Origin: Jeongeupia wiesaeckerbachi
GTDB lineage: Bacteria > Pseudomonadota > Gammaproteobacteria > Burkholderiales > Chitinibacteraceae
Length of the DNA: 64,000 nucleotides
Reading direction: 5' to 3'
NCBI RefSeq assembly: GCF_050916355.1
Contig: NZ_CP136946.1
Coordinates: 1,922,001-1,986,000, forward strand
Part shown: piece after piece, positions 8,630-20,408 of the stretch
Position numbering within the stretch: position 1 is the stretch's first letter
Layout: every line of letters starts with the position of its first letter
Program-made: the position numbers and the translations under genes
The notes under the pieces: generated by a model
Databases searched by the model: none
Told to the model about the DNA's origin: nothing
What the model saw: only the letters and a program-made list of their open reading frames with translations

Positions 8630-9325
8630 TTAGTGTGTGATCGTCCGCCGGCCGAAGATCGCCGTGCCAACACGGACCAGCGTCGCGCCTTCGGCAATGG
8701 CGACCTCGAGGTCGGCGGACATGCCCATCGACAGCGTGTCGAGGGCGTAAGCGTTGTCATTCAGCTGTTGCTGCAGTTTGCGCAACAGCGCGAATTGGGC
8801 TGAAAGTTTGCGTGTGTCGTCAGTCGGCTCGGGAATGCACATCAGCCCGCGCAGCTTCAGCCGCGGCAGCGCCGCGATCGCCGCCGCGAGCGTGGCGACC
8901 TCGTCGGGCGCGACGCCGGATTTGCTGGCCTCGCCCGACACATTGACCTGGATGCATACATTCAGTTCGCCGCGCGCGTCCGGGCGCTGGGCCGACAGCC
9001 GTTCGGCGATTTTCAGCCGATCGACGGCGTGCACCCAGTCGGCGCCTTCGGCGACGCTACGCGTCTTGTTGCTTTGCAATGGACCGATGAAATGCCATTC
9101 GAGCTCGTCCAGGTCGGCCAGCGCGGCGCGCTTGGCGGCGAATTCCTGTACATAGTTCTCGCCGAACGCGCGCTGACCGTGTCCGTACAGTGTACGGATC
9201 GCCTCGGCAGGGAAGGTTTTGCTAACGGCGAGCAGGTGGACTGAGCCCCGTGGGCGTTGGATGCTTACAACCGCCTCGTCGATGCGCCGGAGCACGTCTT
9301 GCCACGCTTCAAACATCGTTGCCAT
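8630..9325 (-). CDS. yggS: YggS-family PLP homeostasis protein
   Basis: 231 residues forming a single alanine-racemase-like TIM barrel. The PLP lysine lies in VHLLAVSKTFPAEAIR, and further motifs are FGENYVQE, WHFIGPLQSNKTR, LNVCIQVNVSGEASKSG and SMGMSADLEVAIAEGATLVRVG in pieces. Members bind PLP without a known catalytic reaction and keep vitamin B6 pools balanced. It is divergent from pilT, an arrangement seen in other piliated proteobacteria, and leads the proC-yggT-yggU run. Confidence 0.94.
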   Translation of the reverse strand: MATMFEAWQDVLRRIDEAVVSIQRPRGSVHLLAVSKTFPAEAIRTLYGHGQRAFGENYVQEFAAKRAALADLDELEWHFIGPLQSNKTRSVAEGADWVHAVDRLKIAERLSAQRPDARGELNVCIQVNVSGEASKSGVAPDEVATLAAAIAALPRLKLRGLMCIPEPTDDTRKLSAQFALLRKLQQQLNDNAYALDTLSMGMSADLEVAIAEGATLVRVGTAIFGRRTITH

Positions 9326-9407
9326 AATGGATTTGCCTTGATCTGGCCCTCGTTATGCGGCCTTTTTCTGCGTTGGGATCTGCCACGGCAGAAGGACAAA
9401 ATTATAA

Positions 9408-10451
9408 ATGGAAATTTCTGAACTCTTGGCCTTTGCCGTCAAGAACAAGGCATCCGACCTGCACCTGTCGTCCGGCTTGCCGCCGATGATCCGCGTGCAC
9501 GGCGATGTGCGGCGCATCAACCTGCCGGCGATGGACCACAAAGACGTTCATGACATGATCTACGACATCATGAACGACGGTCAGCGCAAGGTCTATGAGG
9601 ATACGCTCGAGTGCGATTTCTCATTCGAGATCCCCAATCTGTCCCGCTTCCGCGTCAATGCCTTCGTGCAGCAGCGCGGCGCTGGCGCGGTGTTCCGGAC
9701 CATTCCGTCCAAGGTGCTGACGCTTGAAGAACTCAACGCGCCGCGTATCTTCACCGAGATTGCGCAGAACCCGCGCGGCCTCGTGCTCGTGACCGGGCCG
9801 ACCGGCTCGGGCAAGTCGACGACGCTGGCGGCGATGGTCAATCACATCAACGAAAATGATTACGGCCACATCCTGACCGTCGAAGATCCGATCGAATTCG
9901 TCCACCAGTCAAAGAAGTGCCTGATCAACCAGCGCGAGGTCGGGCCGCATACGATGAGCTTCTCGAATGCGCTGCGTTCGGCGCTGCGTGAAGACCCGGA
10001 CGTCATCCTGGTCGGCGAATTGCGCGACCTTGAAACGATCCGGCTGGCGCTGACCGCGGCCGAAACCGGCCACCTGGTGTTCGGGACGCTGCATACTAGC
10101 TCGGCCGCCAAGACGATCGACCGCGTCGTCGACGTGTTCCCGGCCGCCGAGAAGGAGATGGTCCGGGCGATGCTGTCGGAATCGTTGCGCGCCGTCATTT
10201 CGCAGACGCTGCTGAAAACCAAGGACGGTCAGGGCCGGGTTGCGGCGCACGAAATCATGATCGGCATTCCGGCAATCCGTAACCTGATCCGCGAGAACAA
10301 GATCGCGCAGATGTATTCGTCGATCCAGACCGGCCAGCAGTACGGGATGCAGACGCTCGACCAATGCCTGCAGGGTCTGCTCCAGCGCAACATCGTCTCG
10401 GCCGCCGAAGCGCGGACCAAGGCGGCCAATCCGGACCACTTCAAGGGCTGA
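9408..10451 (+). CDS. pilT: Type IV pilus retraction ATPase PilT
   Basis: 347 residues. PilT hexamers depolymerise type IV pili, giving twitching motility and DNA uptake. Visible motifs are the N-terminal PAS-like domain (KASDLHLSSGLPP), Walker A GPTGSGKSTT, the Asp box HILTVEDPIEFVH, Walker B DPDVILVGELRD, the His box TGHLVFGTLHTSS, and the PilT-specific retraction motif GIPAIRNLIRE. The start sits after an A/T-rich stretch (AAAATTATAA). It is followed by pilU after 69 bases. Confidence 0.97.
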   Translation: MEISELLAFAVKNKASDLHLSSGLPPMIRVHGDVRRINLPAMDHKDVHDMIYDIMNDGQRKVYEDTLECDFSFEIPNLSRFRVNAFVQQRGAGAVFRTIPSKVLTLEELNAPRIFTEIAQNPRGLVLVTGPTGSGKSTTLAAMVNHINENDYGHILTVEDPIEFVHQSKKCLINQREVGPHTMSFSNALRSALREDPDVILVGELRDLETIRLALTAAETGHLVFGTLHTSSAAKTIDRVVDVFPAAEKEMVRAMLSESLRAVISQTLLKTKDGQGRVAAHEIMIGIPAIRNLIRENKIAQMYSSIQTGQQYGMQTLDQCLQGLLQRNIVSAAEARTKAANPDHFKG

Positions 10452-10520
10452 GCCCGTACGGGCCTCCCGGCGCGGGCTATCGACTATCACAAGGCGGATT
10501 CGCCGTAAAAGAGCAGGATC

Positions 10521-11657
10521 ATGGAGAAAGAACAGTCCGCGAAATTCATGCATGACTTGCTGCGCCATATGCGCGCCAAGGAAGCATCGGATCTTTTCAT
10601 TACCGCCGATTTCCCGCCGGCGATGAAGATCGACGGCCGGGTGACGCCGGTGTCGAACCAGGTCCTGTCGGCGCAGCACACCAAGGAGCTGGCGCGGGCG
10701 ATCATGAACGACCGGCAGGCCGAGGAGTTCGAAGGCACCAAGGAGTGCAATTTCGCGATCAGCCCGGGCAATCTCGGGCGCTTCCGCGTCAATGCCTTCA
10801 TCCAGCAAGGGCGCGTCGGCATGGTGCTGCGGACGATCAACTCGGAGATCCCCAAGCTCGAAGACCTTGGCCTGCCGCCGGTGCTGAAAGACATCGCGAT
10901 GACCAAGCGCGGGCTGGTGATCTTTGTCGGCGGTACCGGCTCGGGCAAATCGACATCGCTCGCTGCGATGGTCGGCCATCGCAATGAAACCGCGTACGAC
11001 CACATCATCACGATCGAAGACCCGATCGAATACGTGCACGAGCACAAGCGCTCGATCGTCACCCAGCGCGAGGTCGGCGTCGATACCGATTCGTGGATGG
11101 CGGCGCTGAAGAACACGCTGCGGCAGGCACCCGACGTGATCCTGATCGGTGAAATCCGCGACCGCGAAACCATGGATTACGCAATCGCCTTCGCCGAAAC
11201 CGGCCACTTGTGTATGGCGACCTTGCACGCCAACTCGTCCAACCAGGCGCTGGACCGGATCATCAACTTCTTCCCGGAGGAGCGGAAGGCCCAGCTGTTG
11301 ATGGACCTGTCGCTGAACCTCAAGGCTTTCGTGTCGCAGCGGCTGGTGCCGCACCGCGTCGGCAAGGGCCGCGTTGCCGCGGTCGAGGTGATGCTGAATA
11401 GTCCGCTGATTTCTGAACTGATCTTCAAGGGTGATGTCCACGAGATCAAGGAAATCATGAAGCGTTCGCGCGAACTGGGTATGCAAACTTTCGACCAGAG
11501 CCTGTTTGAACTCTACGAAGCCGGCAAGATCAGCTATGAGGATGCGTTGCGCAACGCCGACTCGGTCAACGACTTGCGGCTGCAGATCAAGCTCAACGGC
11601 TCCGAGGCGAAGCAGAAGGATGTGCTGAGCGGCTTCGACCATCTGGACATCGTTTGA
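10521..11657 (+). CDS. pilU: PilT-dependent retraction ATPase PilU
   Basis: 378 residues, a paralogue of PilT that assists forceful pilus retraction. It has Walker A GGTGSGKSTS, Walker B DVILIGEIRDRETMDYA, the His box TGHLCMATLHANSSNQALD, and VEVMLNSPLISELIFKG in place of the AIRNLIRE segment, which separates PilU from PilT. The C-terminal tail after residue 340 is longer than in PilT. Its stop codon overlaps a possible TTG start of the next reading frame, so pilT, pilU and fimV are likely one operon. Confidence 0.96.
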   Translation: MEKEQSAKFMHDLLRHMRAKEASDLFITADFPPAMKIDGRVTPVSNQVLSAQHTKELARAIMNDRQAEEFEGTKECNFAISPGNLGRFRVNAFIQQGRVGMVLRTINSEIPKLEDLGLPPVLKDIAMTKRGLVIFVGGTGSGKSTSLAAMVGHRNETAYDHIITIEDPIEYVHEHKRSIVTQREVGVDTDSWMAALKNTLRQAPDVILIGEIRDRETMDYAIAFAETGHLCMATLHANSSNQALDRIINFFPEERKAQLLMDLSLNLKAFVSQRLVPHRVGKGRVAAVEVMLNSPLISELIFKGDVHEIKEIMKRSRELGMQTFDQSLFELYEAGKISYEDALRNADSVNDLRLQIKLNGSEAKQKDVLSGFDHLDIV

Positions 11658-11686
11658 AGCGGCGACCCCTTTCTGCGGTGATGTTC

Positions 11687-13726
11687 ATGAAAGCCGGTTC
11701 GTTGTCCCGTTGCCTGATGGCGCTGATGCTCGGCGCCCCTGTGGTCGTGGTGCAGGCCGCCTCGCTGGGCGATTTGCAGTTGCACTCGGCACTGGGCGAG
11801 CGTTTCGATGCGTCGATCCCGGTCCGGCTTGCGGCCGGCGAAAACCTCGGCAGCGCCTGCTTTCGGCTGGTCGCCGATGCGGTCGATGGCGATGCCGCGT
11901 CGCTGGTCAATGCACGCCTGCGATATCAGGGCGATGCGGGCCGTGGCGAGTTGCAGATCGTCGGCATCGAACCCTTGCAGGAGCCGATGCTGCAACTGGT
12001 CGTGCGCGTGCAGTGCCGCGACGACGAGCAGCCGCGCTTCCAGCGCAGCTACAACGTGCTGGTCGATCCGCGCGATTACGCCACGCCGCGGAGCGCTCGC
12101 CGTGCGGCGCCGGTGCGATCCGAGCGGCGCTACCCGTCGCTCGGCGGCAGCCTGAGGGTGGCCGAGGGCGATACGGTTTCGCAGCTGGCACGGCATTATT
12201 TTCCCAATGACAGGACCGCGCGCGCGCGTTTCATCGACGAGCTGTATCAGCAGAACCCGGATCTGCCGCAGGGCCTCGATGCGCCGCTGCCCGAAGATGC
12301 CTTGCTGGCCTTGCCACGTGCCGGCGGTGCCGCAGCACCGAAGCCGGTCGCACCGCCGGCACAGCCGCGTCTGGCGCCGCAACCCGCTGACATGCTCAGC
12401 GTCTCGACGCCCGAGCCACTGCCGCAGGTGCCGGCCCTGCCGACGACCCAGGCACCCCAGGCTCAGGGCGAATTCAGATTGCAGCTGTCGTCCGGGAGTC
12501 TTGACCTCACCCGGGAATCCGAGCTGTCGCCGGAGGATCGCCTCAAGCTACGCGAGCGCCTGCTGACGCTGACCTCGGACGATCAGACCTCGCAGCTGAT
12601 GGCGCTCAAATACCAGGTCGCCCAGCTTGAAAAACAGCTGAATACGCTGCGGCAAGAAGGCCCGCCCGTTGCGCAGGCCAGCGCGGTGAAGTCGAGCCGC
12701 GATCTGACCGACGATGGCGTGTCGCCGTGGTGGCTGTCGCTACTGCTGTTGATTCCGGTCGGCTTTGTCGGCTGGCGCTGGCGGACCAGCCAGCAGGACT
12801 ACGGCGATGCATTCTCGCTGGCCCACCCGCGCGAGACCGGCGGTTCGAGCATGATGCGCCCGGTGACGATGCCGCCGTCCGAACCGCGTATCCGCACGGC
12901 GCTCGGCGCAACGACGCTGGTGCAGAATATCGGCCAGATCGCCGACGAGTTTCACAACGACGACGTGGATGTCGTGCTGCCGGGCAATGTTTCGGAAGAG
13001 GCGCAGCTGCTGATCGATCACGGTCTGATCCAGCAGGCGATCAATCTGCTCAATCATGAGATCGAGCAGCATCCGACTGCGCTGGCACTGTGGATGAAGC
13101 TGTTCGACGTCTATCGCCAGAACGACATGAAGCAGCCGTTCCAGGAGCGCGCGGTGGCGTTCCGGCTGCAGTTTGCCAGTGACGCACTCTGGCAGCAGGT
13201 GCAGGGGATAGGCCAGCGTGTCGATCCGGAGAACCCGCTGTACCGTTCGCTCGACGACAGCATCGATCATCAGCTTGATCTGGGCACCGCGGCCGGGCCG
13301 ATGATCGTACCGGATGCGTTCGATTTCGCCGCCGCGATGCATCAGGATGCCGGTCTGGCGCCGCCGGCGTCGGTGGTCGAGTTCTCGGAAGCCGACGACG
13401 GCGTGCCACCGCTGCCATCGATCGAAGAGCTTGATTTCCAGCTTGAACCGTTTGCCGAATCGCCGGCCGTGCTGGCCACGCCGGCTGCACCGGCTGCACC
13501 GACAACACCGGTCCAGACCGAAGCGCCGCGCTTACGGGTTGCCGATCCGGCCGACTTCGTCAGCGACGATCCGCAACTGCAGCAAGTGGCGCGCCATCTG
13601 GCACAGGGCGAAACCGAAGCGGCTTATCGCCTGCTCGAACAGGCGCTGTTGCATGGCAACAGCATGGAGCAAAGACTGACGGCGATGAAGTGGCTCGACA
13701 AACTGGCGCCGGTGCGCGGTCGCTGA
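11687..13726 (+). CDS. fimV: FimV-type pilus/polarity scaffold protein
   Basis: 679 residues. Order of parts: signal peptide (to about VVVVQAAS), the FimV N-terminal domain (SLGDLQLHSALGERFDA and on), a LysM-like domain (LRVAEGDTVSQLARHYFPND), a Pro-rich linker, a short coiled coil (TSQLMALKYQVAQLEKQL), one membrane segment (WWLSLLLLIPVGFVGW), then an acidic cytoplasmic part with TPR-like helices and a C-terminal FimV domain (about 620-679). FimV organises polar pilus machinery and cAMP signalling in Pseudomonas. The ATG at 11687 is preferred over ATG 11681 and TTG 11654 because GGTGA lies 5-6 bases upstream and a signal peptide begins there. At 679 residues it is shorter than the ~900-residue Pseudomonas protein. 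Confidence 0.9.
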   Translation: MKAGSLSRCLMALMLGAPVVVVQAASLGDLQLHSALGERFDASIPVRLAAGENLGSACFRLVADAVDGDAASLVNARLRYQGDAGRGELQIVGIEPLQEPMLQLVVRVQCRDDEQPRFQRSYNVLVDPRDYATPRSARRAAPVRSERRYPSLGGSLRVAEGDTVSQLARHYFPNDRTARARFIDELYQQNPDLPQGLDAPLPEDALLALPRAGGAAAPKPVAPPAQPRLAPQPADMLSVSTPEPLPQVPALPTTQAPQAQGEFRLQLSSGSLDLTRESELSPEDRLKLRERLLTLTSDDQTSQLMALKYQVAQLEKQLNTLRQEGPPVAQASAVKSSRDLTDDGVSPWWLSLLLLIPVGFVGWRWRTSQQDYGDAFSLAHPRETGGSSMMRPVTMPPSEPRIRTALGATTLVQNIGQIADEFHNDDVDVVLPGNVSEEAQLLIDHGLIQQAINLLNHEIEQHPTALALWMKLFDVYRQNDMKQPFQERAVAFRLQFASDALWQQVQGIGQRVDPENPLYRSLDDSIDHQLDLGTAAGPMIVPDAFDFAAAMHQDAGLAPPASVVEFSEADDGVPPLPSIEELDFQLEPFAESPAVLATPAAPAAPTTPVQTEAPRLRVADPADFVSDDPQLQQVARHLAQGETEAAYRLLEQALLHGNSMEQRLTAMKWLDKLAPVRGR

Positions 13727-13797
13727 AAACCCGCCTCATCAGCCAGCTATGCCTGCTGAGATGGATTTCATTGCGAACGAATTAACGACACAGCCAA

Positions 13798-13825
13798 AAC
13801 AAAGCCGCCCTTGGGCGGCTTTGTT
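13798..13825. terminator. Bidirectional intrinsic terminator between fimV and uvrA
   Basis: A 13-base-pair stem (AACAAAGCCGCCC with its complement) and a two-base loop sit between two convergent genes, with T-rich flanks on both sides. It can end transcription from either direction. Confidence 0.85.
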
Positions 13826-13842
13826 GTTGGGCGCGCTCAGGC

Positions 13843-16689
<2,847 letters not shown>

Positions 16690-16813
16690 GGCATGCTCGT
16701 CAAGGTTGAAAAGGCAACCACCTAGTTTACCGGAGATCATTTGCCGGCGTGTACGCCGATCTTGCCCGCGACGTCCAGCCGATTGCGTCCGGCTGCGGTG
16801 AGCCCGCCAGTTT

Positions 16814-16822
16814 TGCTAGAAT
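16814..16822 (+). promoter_or_regulatory. Extended -10 promoter element for the YajR-like gene
   Basis: TGCTAGAAT is a TGn-extended -10 hexamer about 30 bases before the ATG of the MFS gene. No good -35 box is seen at the expected distance, which is common with extended -10 promoters. Assigned by pattern only. Confidence 0.45.
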
Positions 16823-16851
16823 CGCGTCTTCCGCTCCATCCTCTGTCGCCC

Positions 16852-18216
16852 ATGTCCCCGCTAGAACTTCGTGCCGCCTCCGGGCTTGCCGGGCTGTACG
16901 CCCTGCGCATGCTCGGCATGTTCCTTGTGCTGCCGGTCTTCGCCGTCTACGCCGGCCACATGCCCGGCGGCGACAACCATGCGCTGGTCGGATTGGCGTT
17001 CGGCGCCTTTGGCTTGACGCAGGCCCTGTTGCAATTGCCGTTCGGCATGTGGAGCGACCGCGTCGGTCGCAAGAAGGTCATCTATATCGGCCTGGCGCTG
17101 TTCGCGCTGGGTAGCATCATGTGTGCGATGGCCGACCATATCGTCTGGCTGATCGTCGGCCGGGCGGTGCAGGGCGCCGGGGCGATCTCGGCGGCGATCA
17201 CCGCCTTGCTGGCCGACCTGACACGCGAAGAACACCGGACCAAGGCGATGGCGATGATCGGCGCCAGCATCGCCGGCACCTTCGCGGTGTCCTTGGTCGT
17301 TGCGCCCAAGCTGGCCGACTGGATTGGTCTGCCGGGGATTTTCGTGCTGACGGCGGCCCTGGCCCTGATCGCCATCGTCGGTGTCGCCAAGGTGATTCCG
17401 AGTCCGACGGTGTCGCGCTTCCATTCGGATGCCGAGGCCAAGGCCAGCCGGCTGCCGGCGGTGCTGCGCGATCCGCAATTGCTGCGGCTCAACTACGGTG
17501 TATTTGCCCTGCACGCTGCGCAGATGGCGATGTTCACGGTGATGCCGCTGCTGCTCGCCAAGCTCGGTCACCTCGACGTCTCGCAGCACTGGTGGGTTTA
17601 CCTGCCGGTGGTCCTGCTCAGTTTCGTGCTGATGGTGCCGGCGGTGATCTATGGCGAGAAGAAACGCCAGCTCAAGCGGGTGTTCCTGTGCGCGATCGGG
17701 CTGATGCTCGTCGCACAGATCGGCATGGCACTGTATATGCCGAATCTGACGATGATCGTCGTCTGGCTGGCGCTGTACTTCATCGCCTTCAACGTACTCG
17801 AAGCGATCCAGCCCAGCCTGATTTCGAAAATCGCCCCGGCCGATGCCAAGGGCACGGCGATGGGGGTCTACAACACCTGCCAGTCCGCCGCGATGTTCCT
17901 CGGCTCGGCACTCGCGGGCTGGCTGTATCAGCGCTACGACTCGCCGGCGCCGGTGTTTGCGCTGTCGGCCGCGTTTGTCGGCCTCTGGCTGGTCGTGGCA
18001 TGGCGGATGCGTGCGCCCAAGCCGGTCAGAACCCAACTCTTTCACATTGGCGAGGGATGGCACGGCGATCCGGTCGCGCTGTCTGATAAACTTTCACGGA
18101 TTGCCGGCGTTTCCGAAGCCGTCGTATTGCTGGACGAGCGGGTGGCCCTGCTCAAGGTGATGCAGGACGGCTGGAACGAAGACGAGGCTAAACAATTGAT
18201 TATGGAGACGCACTGA
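16852..18216 (+). CDS. YajR-like major facilitator superfamily transporter with C-terminal YAM domain
   Basis: 454 residues with twelve predicted membrane helices and the MFS loop motif FGMWSDRVGRKKVIYIGLAL (D-R-x-G-R-K, about 62-81). After helix 12 a soluble tail of ~60 residues (from FHIGEGWHGD to LIMETH) looks like the ferredoxin-fold YAM domain of E. coli YajR, which has nearly the same total length. The substrate of YajR is unknown; drug/proton antiport is the usual guess. The start at 16852 follows an extended -10 element by about 30 bases. Its stop overlaps the ssb start by one base, so the two are probably co-transcribed. Confidence 0.85.
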   Translation: MSPLELRAASGLAGLYALRMLGMFLVLPVFAVYAGHMPGGDNHALVGLAFGAFGLTQALLQLPFGMWSDRVGRKKVIYIGLALFALGSIMCAMADHIVWLIVGRAVQGAGAISAAITALLADLTREEHRTKAMAMIGASIAGTFAVSLVVAPKLADWIGLPGIFVLTAALALIAIVGVAKVIPSPTVSRFHSDAEAKASRLPAVLRDPQLLRLNYGVFALHAAQMAMFTVMPLLLAKLGHLDVSQHWWVYLPVVLLSFVLMVPAVIYGEKKRQLKRVFLCAIGLMLVAQIGMALYMPNLTMIVVWLALYFIAFNVLEAIQPSLISKIAPADAKGTAMGVYNTCQSAAMFLGSALAGWLYQRYDSPAPVFALSAAFVGLWLVVAWRMRAPKPVRTQLFHIGEGWHGDPVALSDKLSRIAGVSEAVVLLDERVALLKVMQDGWNEDEAKQLIMETH

Positions 18217-18713
18217 TGGCTTCCTTGAATAAGGTCATCCTGATCGGCAACCTCGGGCGCGATCCCGAGGTTCGCTACTTGCCCAACGGCGACGCGGTAT
18301 GCAATTTCAGCATCGCGACCACCGAGAACTGGAAGGACAAGTCGGGCCAGAAGCAGGAAAAAACCGAGTGGCACAACATCACCATGTACCGTCGCCTGGC
18401 TGAAATCGCCAGCCAGTACCTGAAGAAGGGCAGCTCGGTCTACATCGAAGGCAAGCTGCAGACGCGCAAGTGGCAGGACAAACAGACCGGCGCCGATCGC
18501 TATACCACCGAAATCATCGCCGACCAGATGCAGATGCTCGGCGGCCGCTCGGGCGGCGGAGCCGGTGGTTCGATGGATCAGGGCGGCGGCGGTTACGACG
18601 ACTTCAACCAGAGCTACGCACCGGCTCCGGCCGCAGCACCGGCGGCACGCCCGCAGGCTGCGCCGGCACCGAAGCGCAGCTTCGATGATTTCGAGGACGA
18701 TATCCCGTTCTGA
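18216..18713 (+). CDS. ssb: Single-stranded DNA-binding protein
   Basis: 165 residues. The OB fold (about 1-110) begins MASLNKVILIGNLGRDPE and includes WHNITMYRRLAEIA and YIEGKLQTRKWQD. A Gly/Ala/Pro-rich linker leads to the acidic tip FEDDIPF, which binds partners such as RecO, PriA and exonuclease I. It coats single strands in replication, recombination and repair. The gene follows the YajR-like transporter with a TGATG overlap and faces uvrA across that transporter. Confidence 0.97.
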   Translation: MASLNKVILIGNLGRDPEVRYLPNGDAVCNFSIATTENWKDKSGQKQEKTEWHNITMYRRLAEIASQYLKKGSSVYIEGKLQTRKWQDKQTGADRYTTEIIADQMQMLGGRSGGGAGGSMDQGGGGYDDFNQSYAPAPAAAPAARPQAAPAPKRSFDDFEDDIPF

Positions 18714-18742
18714 AATGCACCCCGGTCATGAGAGGTGCCAGC

Positions 18743-18771
18743 AAAAACCCCGCGATGTCGCGGGGTTTTTT
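18743..18771. terminator. Intrinsic terminator between ssb and the GNAT gene
   Basis: The stem CCCCGCGA/TCGCGGGG is flanked by an A-run on the left and a T-run on the right, so it can serve both convergent genes. Confidence 0.9.
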
Positions 18772-18779
18772 GTTGCCGG

Positions 18780-19274
18780 CTAGCGCGTATCGGGTTGCCG
18801 TTCCATTTGCAGGTAAACGCCCTTGTCCTCGATAGGTGTGAACCCGAGCCGGAGGTAGAGCCGCAATGCGGGGTTGGCTTTGTCGACGTGCAAGTGCACG
18901 GGCTTGTCTTGCGCAAAGCAGGCCGCGAGCAGCGCCGTACCCAGACCGCGGTTGCGGTATTCGGGCAACAAGCTCAGGTCGATCACGCGCAAGGCGGCGT
19001 CGGAGTCCTGAACGTAGAGCCGGCCGACGGGCGTTTCGTCGTGCAGCACCAGCCAGAACGCCGCATCCGGGTAGGCAAAGTACGCTTTTTGCTGCGCGGC
19101 AAACTGCATTTGCAGGAAGGCATCCCGTTGCGCGTCCTGCCAGCCCAGTGCGCCCAGTTCCTCGGCGCGGGTTGAGGCGTAGAGCTGCAGCAGGAAGGAC
19201 TGGTCATCCGCATTCACCGTGCGCAAACGCAGGTGCGGATGAACGAGGGCAGGGGCGTCGATTGTCGCGTGCAT
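18780..19274 (-). CDS. GNAT-family N-acetyltransferase, last gene of the collar-protein operon
   Basis: 164 residues of a single GNAT fold. The acetyl-CoA loop is LLPEYRNRGLGTALLAACFA (Q/R-x-x-G-x-G type), and the C-terminal strand pair HLHVDKANPALRLYLRLGF is typical. The substrate cannot be told. It lies 62 bases after three tandem tail-collar genes on the same strand, with no terminator seen between, so co-transcription is likely. A natural guess is acetylation of one of these surface proteins or of a small molecule; neither is shown. Confidence 0.85.
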   Translation of the reverse strand: MHATIDAPALVHPHLRLRTVNADDQSFLLQLYASTRAEELGALGWQDAQRDAFLQMQFAAQQKAYFAYPDAAFWLVLHDETPVGRLYVQDSDAALRVIDLSLLPEYRNRGLGTALLAACFAQDKPVHLHVDKANPALRLYLRLGFTPIEDKGVYLQMERQPDTR

Positions 19275-19336
19275 GGAATCCCTGTGAGTCAGGGGGAAGC
19301 GGGGCCGACCGCGTGTGCGGTCGGCCTGGACCCGGT

Positions 19337-19852
19337 TTACGGCCGGGGCGGGAAGTCGCCTTGCAGGGCGATGCAGAAGTTGACTGCCTGATAGGGCTGG
19401 CGGTTCTCGTGAGCAGTGCCGCTGCCGACGGCCTGGACGACTTGCGGTGCCAGCGCGGTCAGCGGCGCAGCCTTGTCGGCCGGAATGAAGGTGTCGTTGT
19501 TCGGCGTGAAGTACCTGCCGGGCAGACGCCCCGCTGCCGCCGTCGACGCTGGCCTGGCGATGTCCGCATATGCCGTGTGGCTGTGATTCGGCATGTTCGT
19601 CTCGGTGAGCGTGACGCTTGCGTTGCCCTGGCGCTCACCGGACTGGTTGTTGACCGTGCCGGTGACGGCCAGGCCACGGAGGTCCGGCAAGGCGAACGTC
19701 GTCCGGCCATCGCCGCCATAGGTAGCTCCGAGGAGCGTGAACAGCGCCGTGTTCTGCGAAACCGGCAGAATCTGGCCGTCGCAGAACGCCCAGCCTTCCG
19801 GCGCGTAGTTGCAGCCGAAAATCCGGATTTCTCCGATGTACTGATCTGACAT
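19337..19852 (-). CDS. Phage-tail-collar (MdpB-like) protein 1
   Basis: 171 residues. The N-terminal half is a tail-collar domain: IGEIRIFGCNYAPEGWAFC, DGQILPVSQNTALFTLLG, YGGDGRTTFALPDLRG. The C-terminal half has the usual NMPNHSHT motif and ends NRQPYQAVNFCIALQGDFPP. Such proteins are related to receptor-tip parts of phage tails and to the microcystin-related protein MdpB, but many are chromosomal and have no phage around them. No signal peptide. GAGGAG precedes the ATG. It is third in a three-copy array. Function unknown. Confidence 0.85.
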   Translation of the reverse strand: MSDQYIGEIRIFGCNYAPEGWAFCDGQILPVSQNTALFTLLGATYGGDGRTTFALPDLRGLAVTGTVNNQSGERQGNASVTLTETNMPNHSHTAYADIARPASTAAAGRLPGRYFTPNNDTFIPADKAAPLTALAPQVVQAVGSGTAHENRQPYQAVNFCIALQGDFPPRP

Positions 19853-19868
19853 ATCTGGCTCCTCGGGT

Positions 19869-20399
19869 TCAGCCTTGCGACGGGAAATATCCCGTTGTAG
19901 CGATGATGTAGTTGATCGACAGCGTCGGCATCAGGTTTGAGATCGGCTGGTTGCCACCCGTGCTGCCCAGCGCCTGCGGCGACAGCCGCTGTTTGGTCGG
20001 TGAGTTGGCAAGGCCGCTGTTGTAGAAGGCGGCGGGGCCGGTCGCCAGCGCGAAGCTGTTGTCGGCGCCGGCACTGGTGGCCGGGTTGCTGCTGGCGGAC
20101 AGCGTGTGCGTGTGTGCCGGCAACTGTGCCTGGGTCAGCGTCACGCTTTCGGTACCCAGCTTCTGGCCGATGATCCGGTTGCTGGTTTGCTGCCCCTGGC
20201 CCTGGCCGATCGGCAACTGGCCGGTCAGGTTCGGCACGCAGAAGGTGGTGACGCCGTCGCCGCCATAGGTGGTGCCGATCAGCGTGAACAGCACCTCGTT
20301 TTCGTTGATCGGCAGTGACTGGCCCTGGCAAAAGGCCCAGCCGGTCGGCGCGTAGTTGCCGGCAAACAGCCGTACTTCACCCACAAACGGTTCTGACAT
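19869..20399 (-). CDS. Phage-tail-collar (MdpB-like) protein 2
   Basis: 176 residues, a diverged sister of the flanking genes: FVGEVRLFAGNYAPTGWAFC, QGQSLPINENEVLFTLIG, YGGDGVTTFCVPNLTG, then AQLPAHTHTLSAS and the ending SINYIIATTGYFPSQG. The middle segment between the collar and C-terminal motifs is the variable part across the three copies, as in receptor-binding proteins. No signal peptide. A GAGGAGG ribosome site precedes the ATG, and the gap to the next gene is 16 bases. Confidence 0.85.
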   Translation of the reverse strand: MSEPFVGEVRLFAGNYAPTGWAFCQGQSLPINENEVLFTLIGTTYGGDGVTTFCVPNLTGQLPIGQGQGQQTSNRIIGQKLGTESVTLTQAQLPAHTHTLSASSNPATSAGADNSFALATGPAAFYNSGLANSPTKQRLSPQALGSTGGNQPISNLMPTLSINYIIATTGYFPSQG

Positions 20400-20408
20400 G
20401 GTGCCTCC

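Noticed and set aside
9909..11642. A 577-codon minus-strand open frame opposite pilT and pilU
   Set aside because: Overlaps two textbook ATPase genes and shows no domain.
16690..16851. LexA (SOS) box upstream of uvrA
   Set aside because: No CTGT-N8-ACAG pattern was found in the gap, although uvrA is often SOS-controlled.
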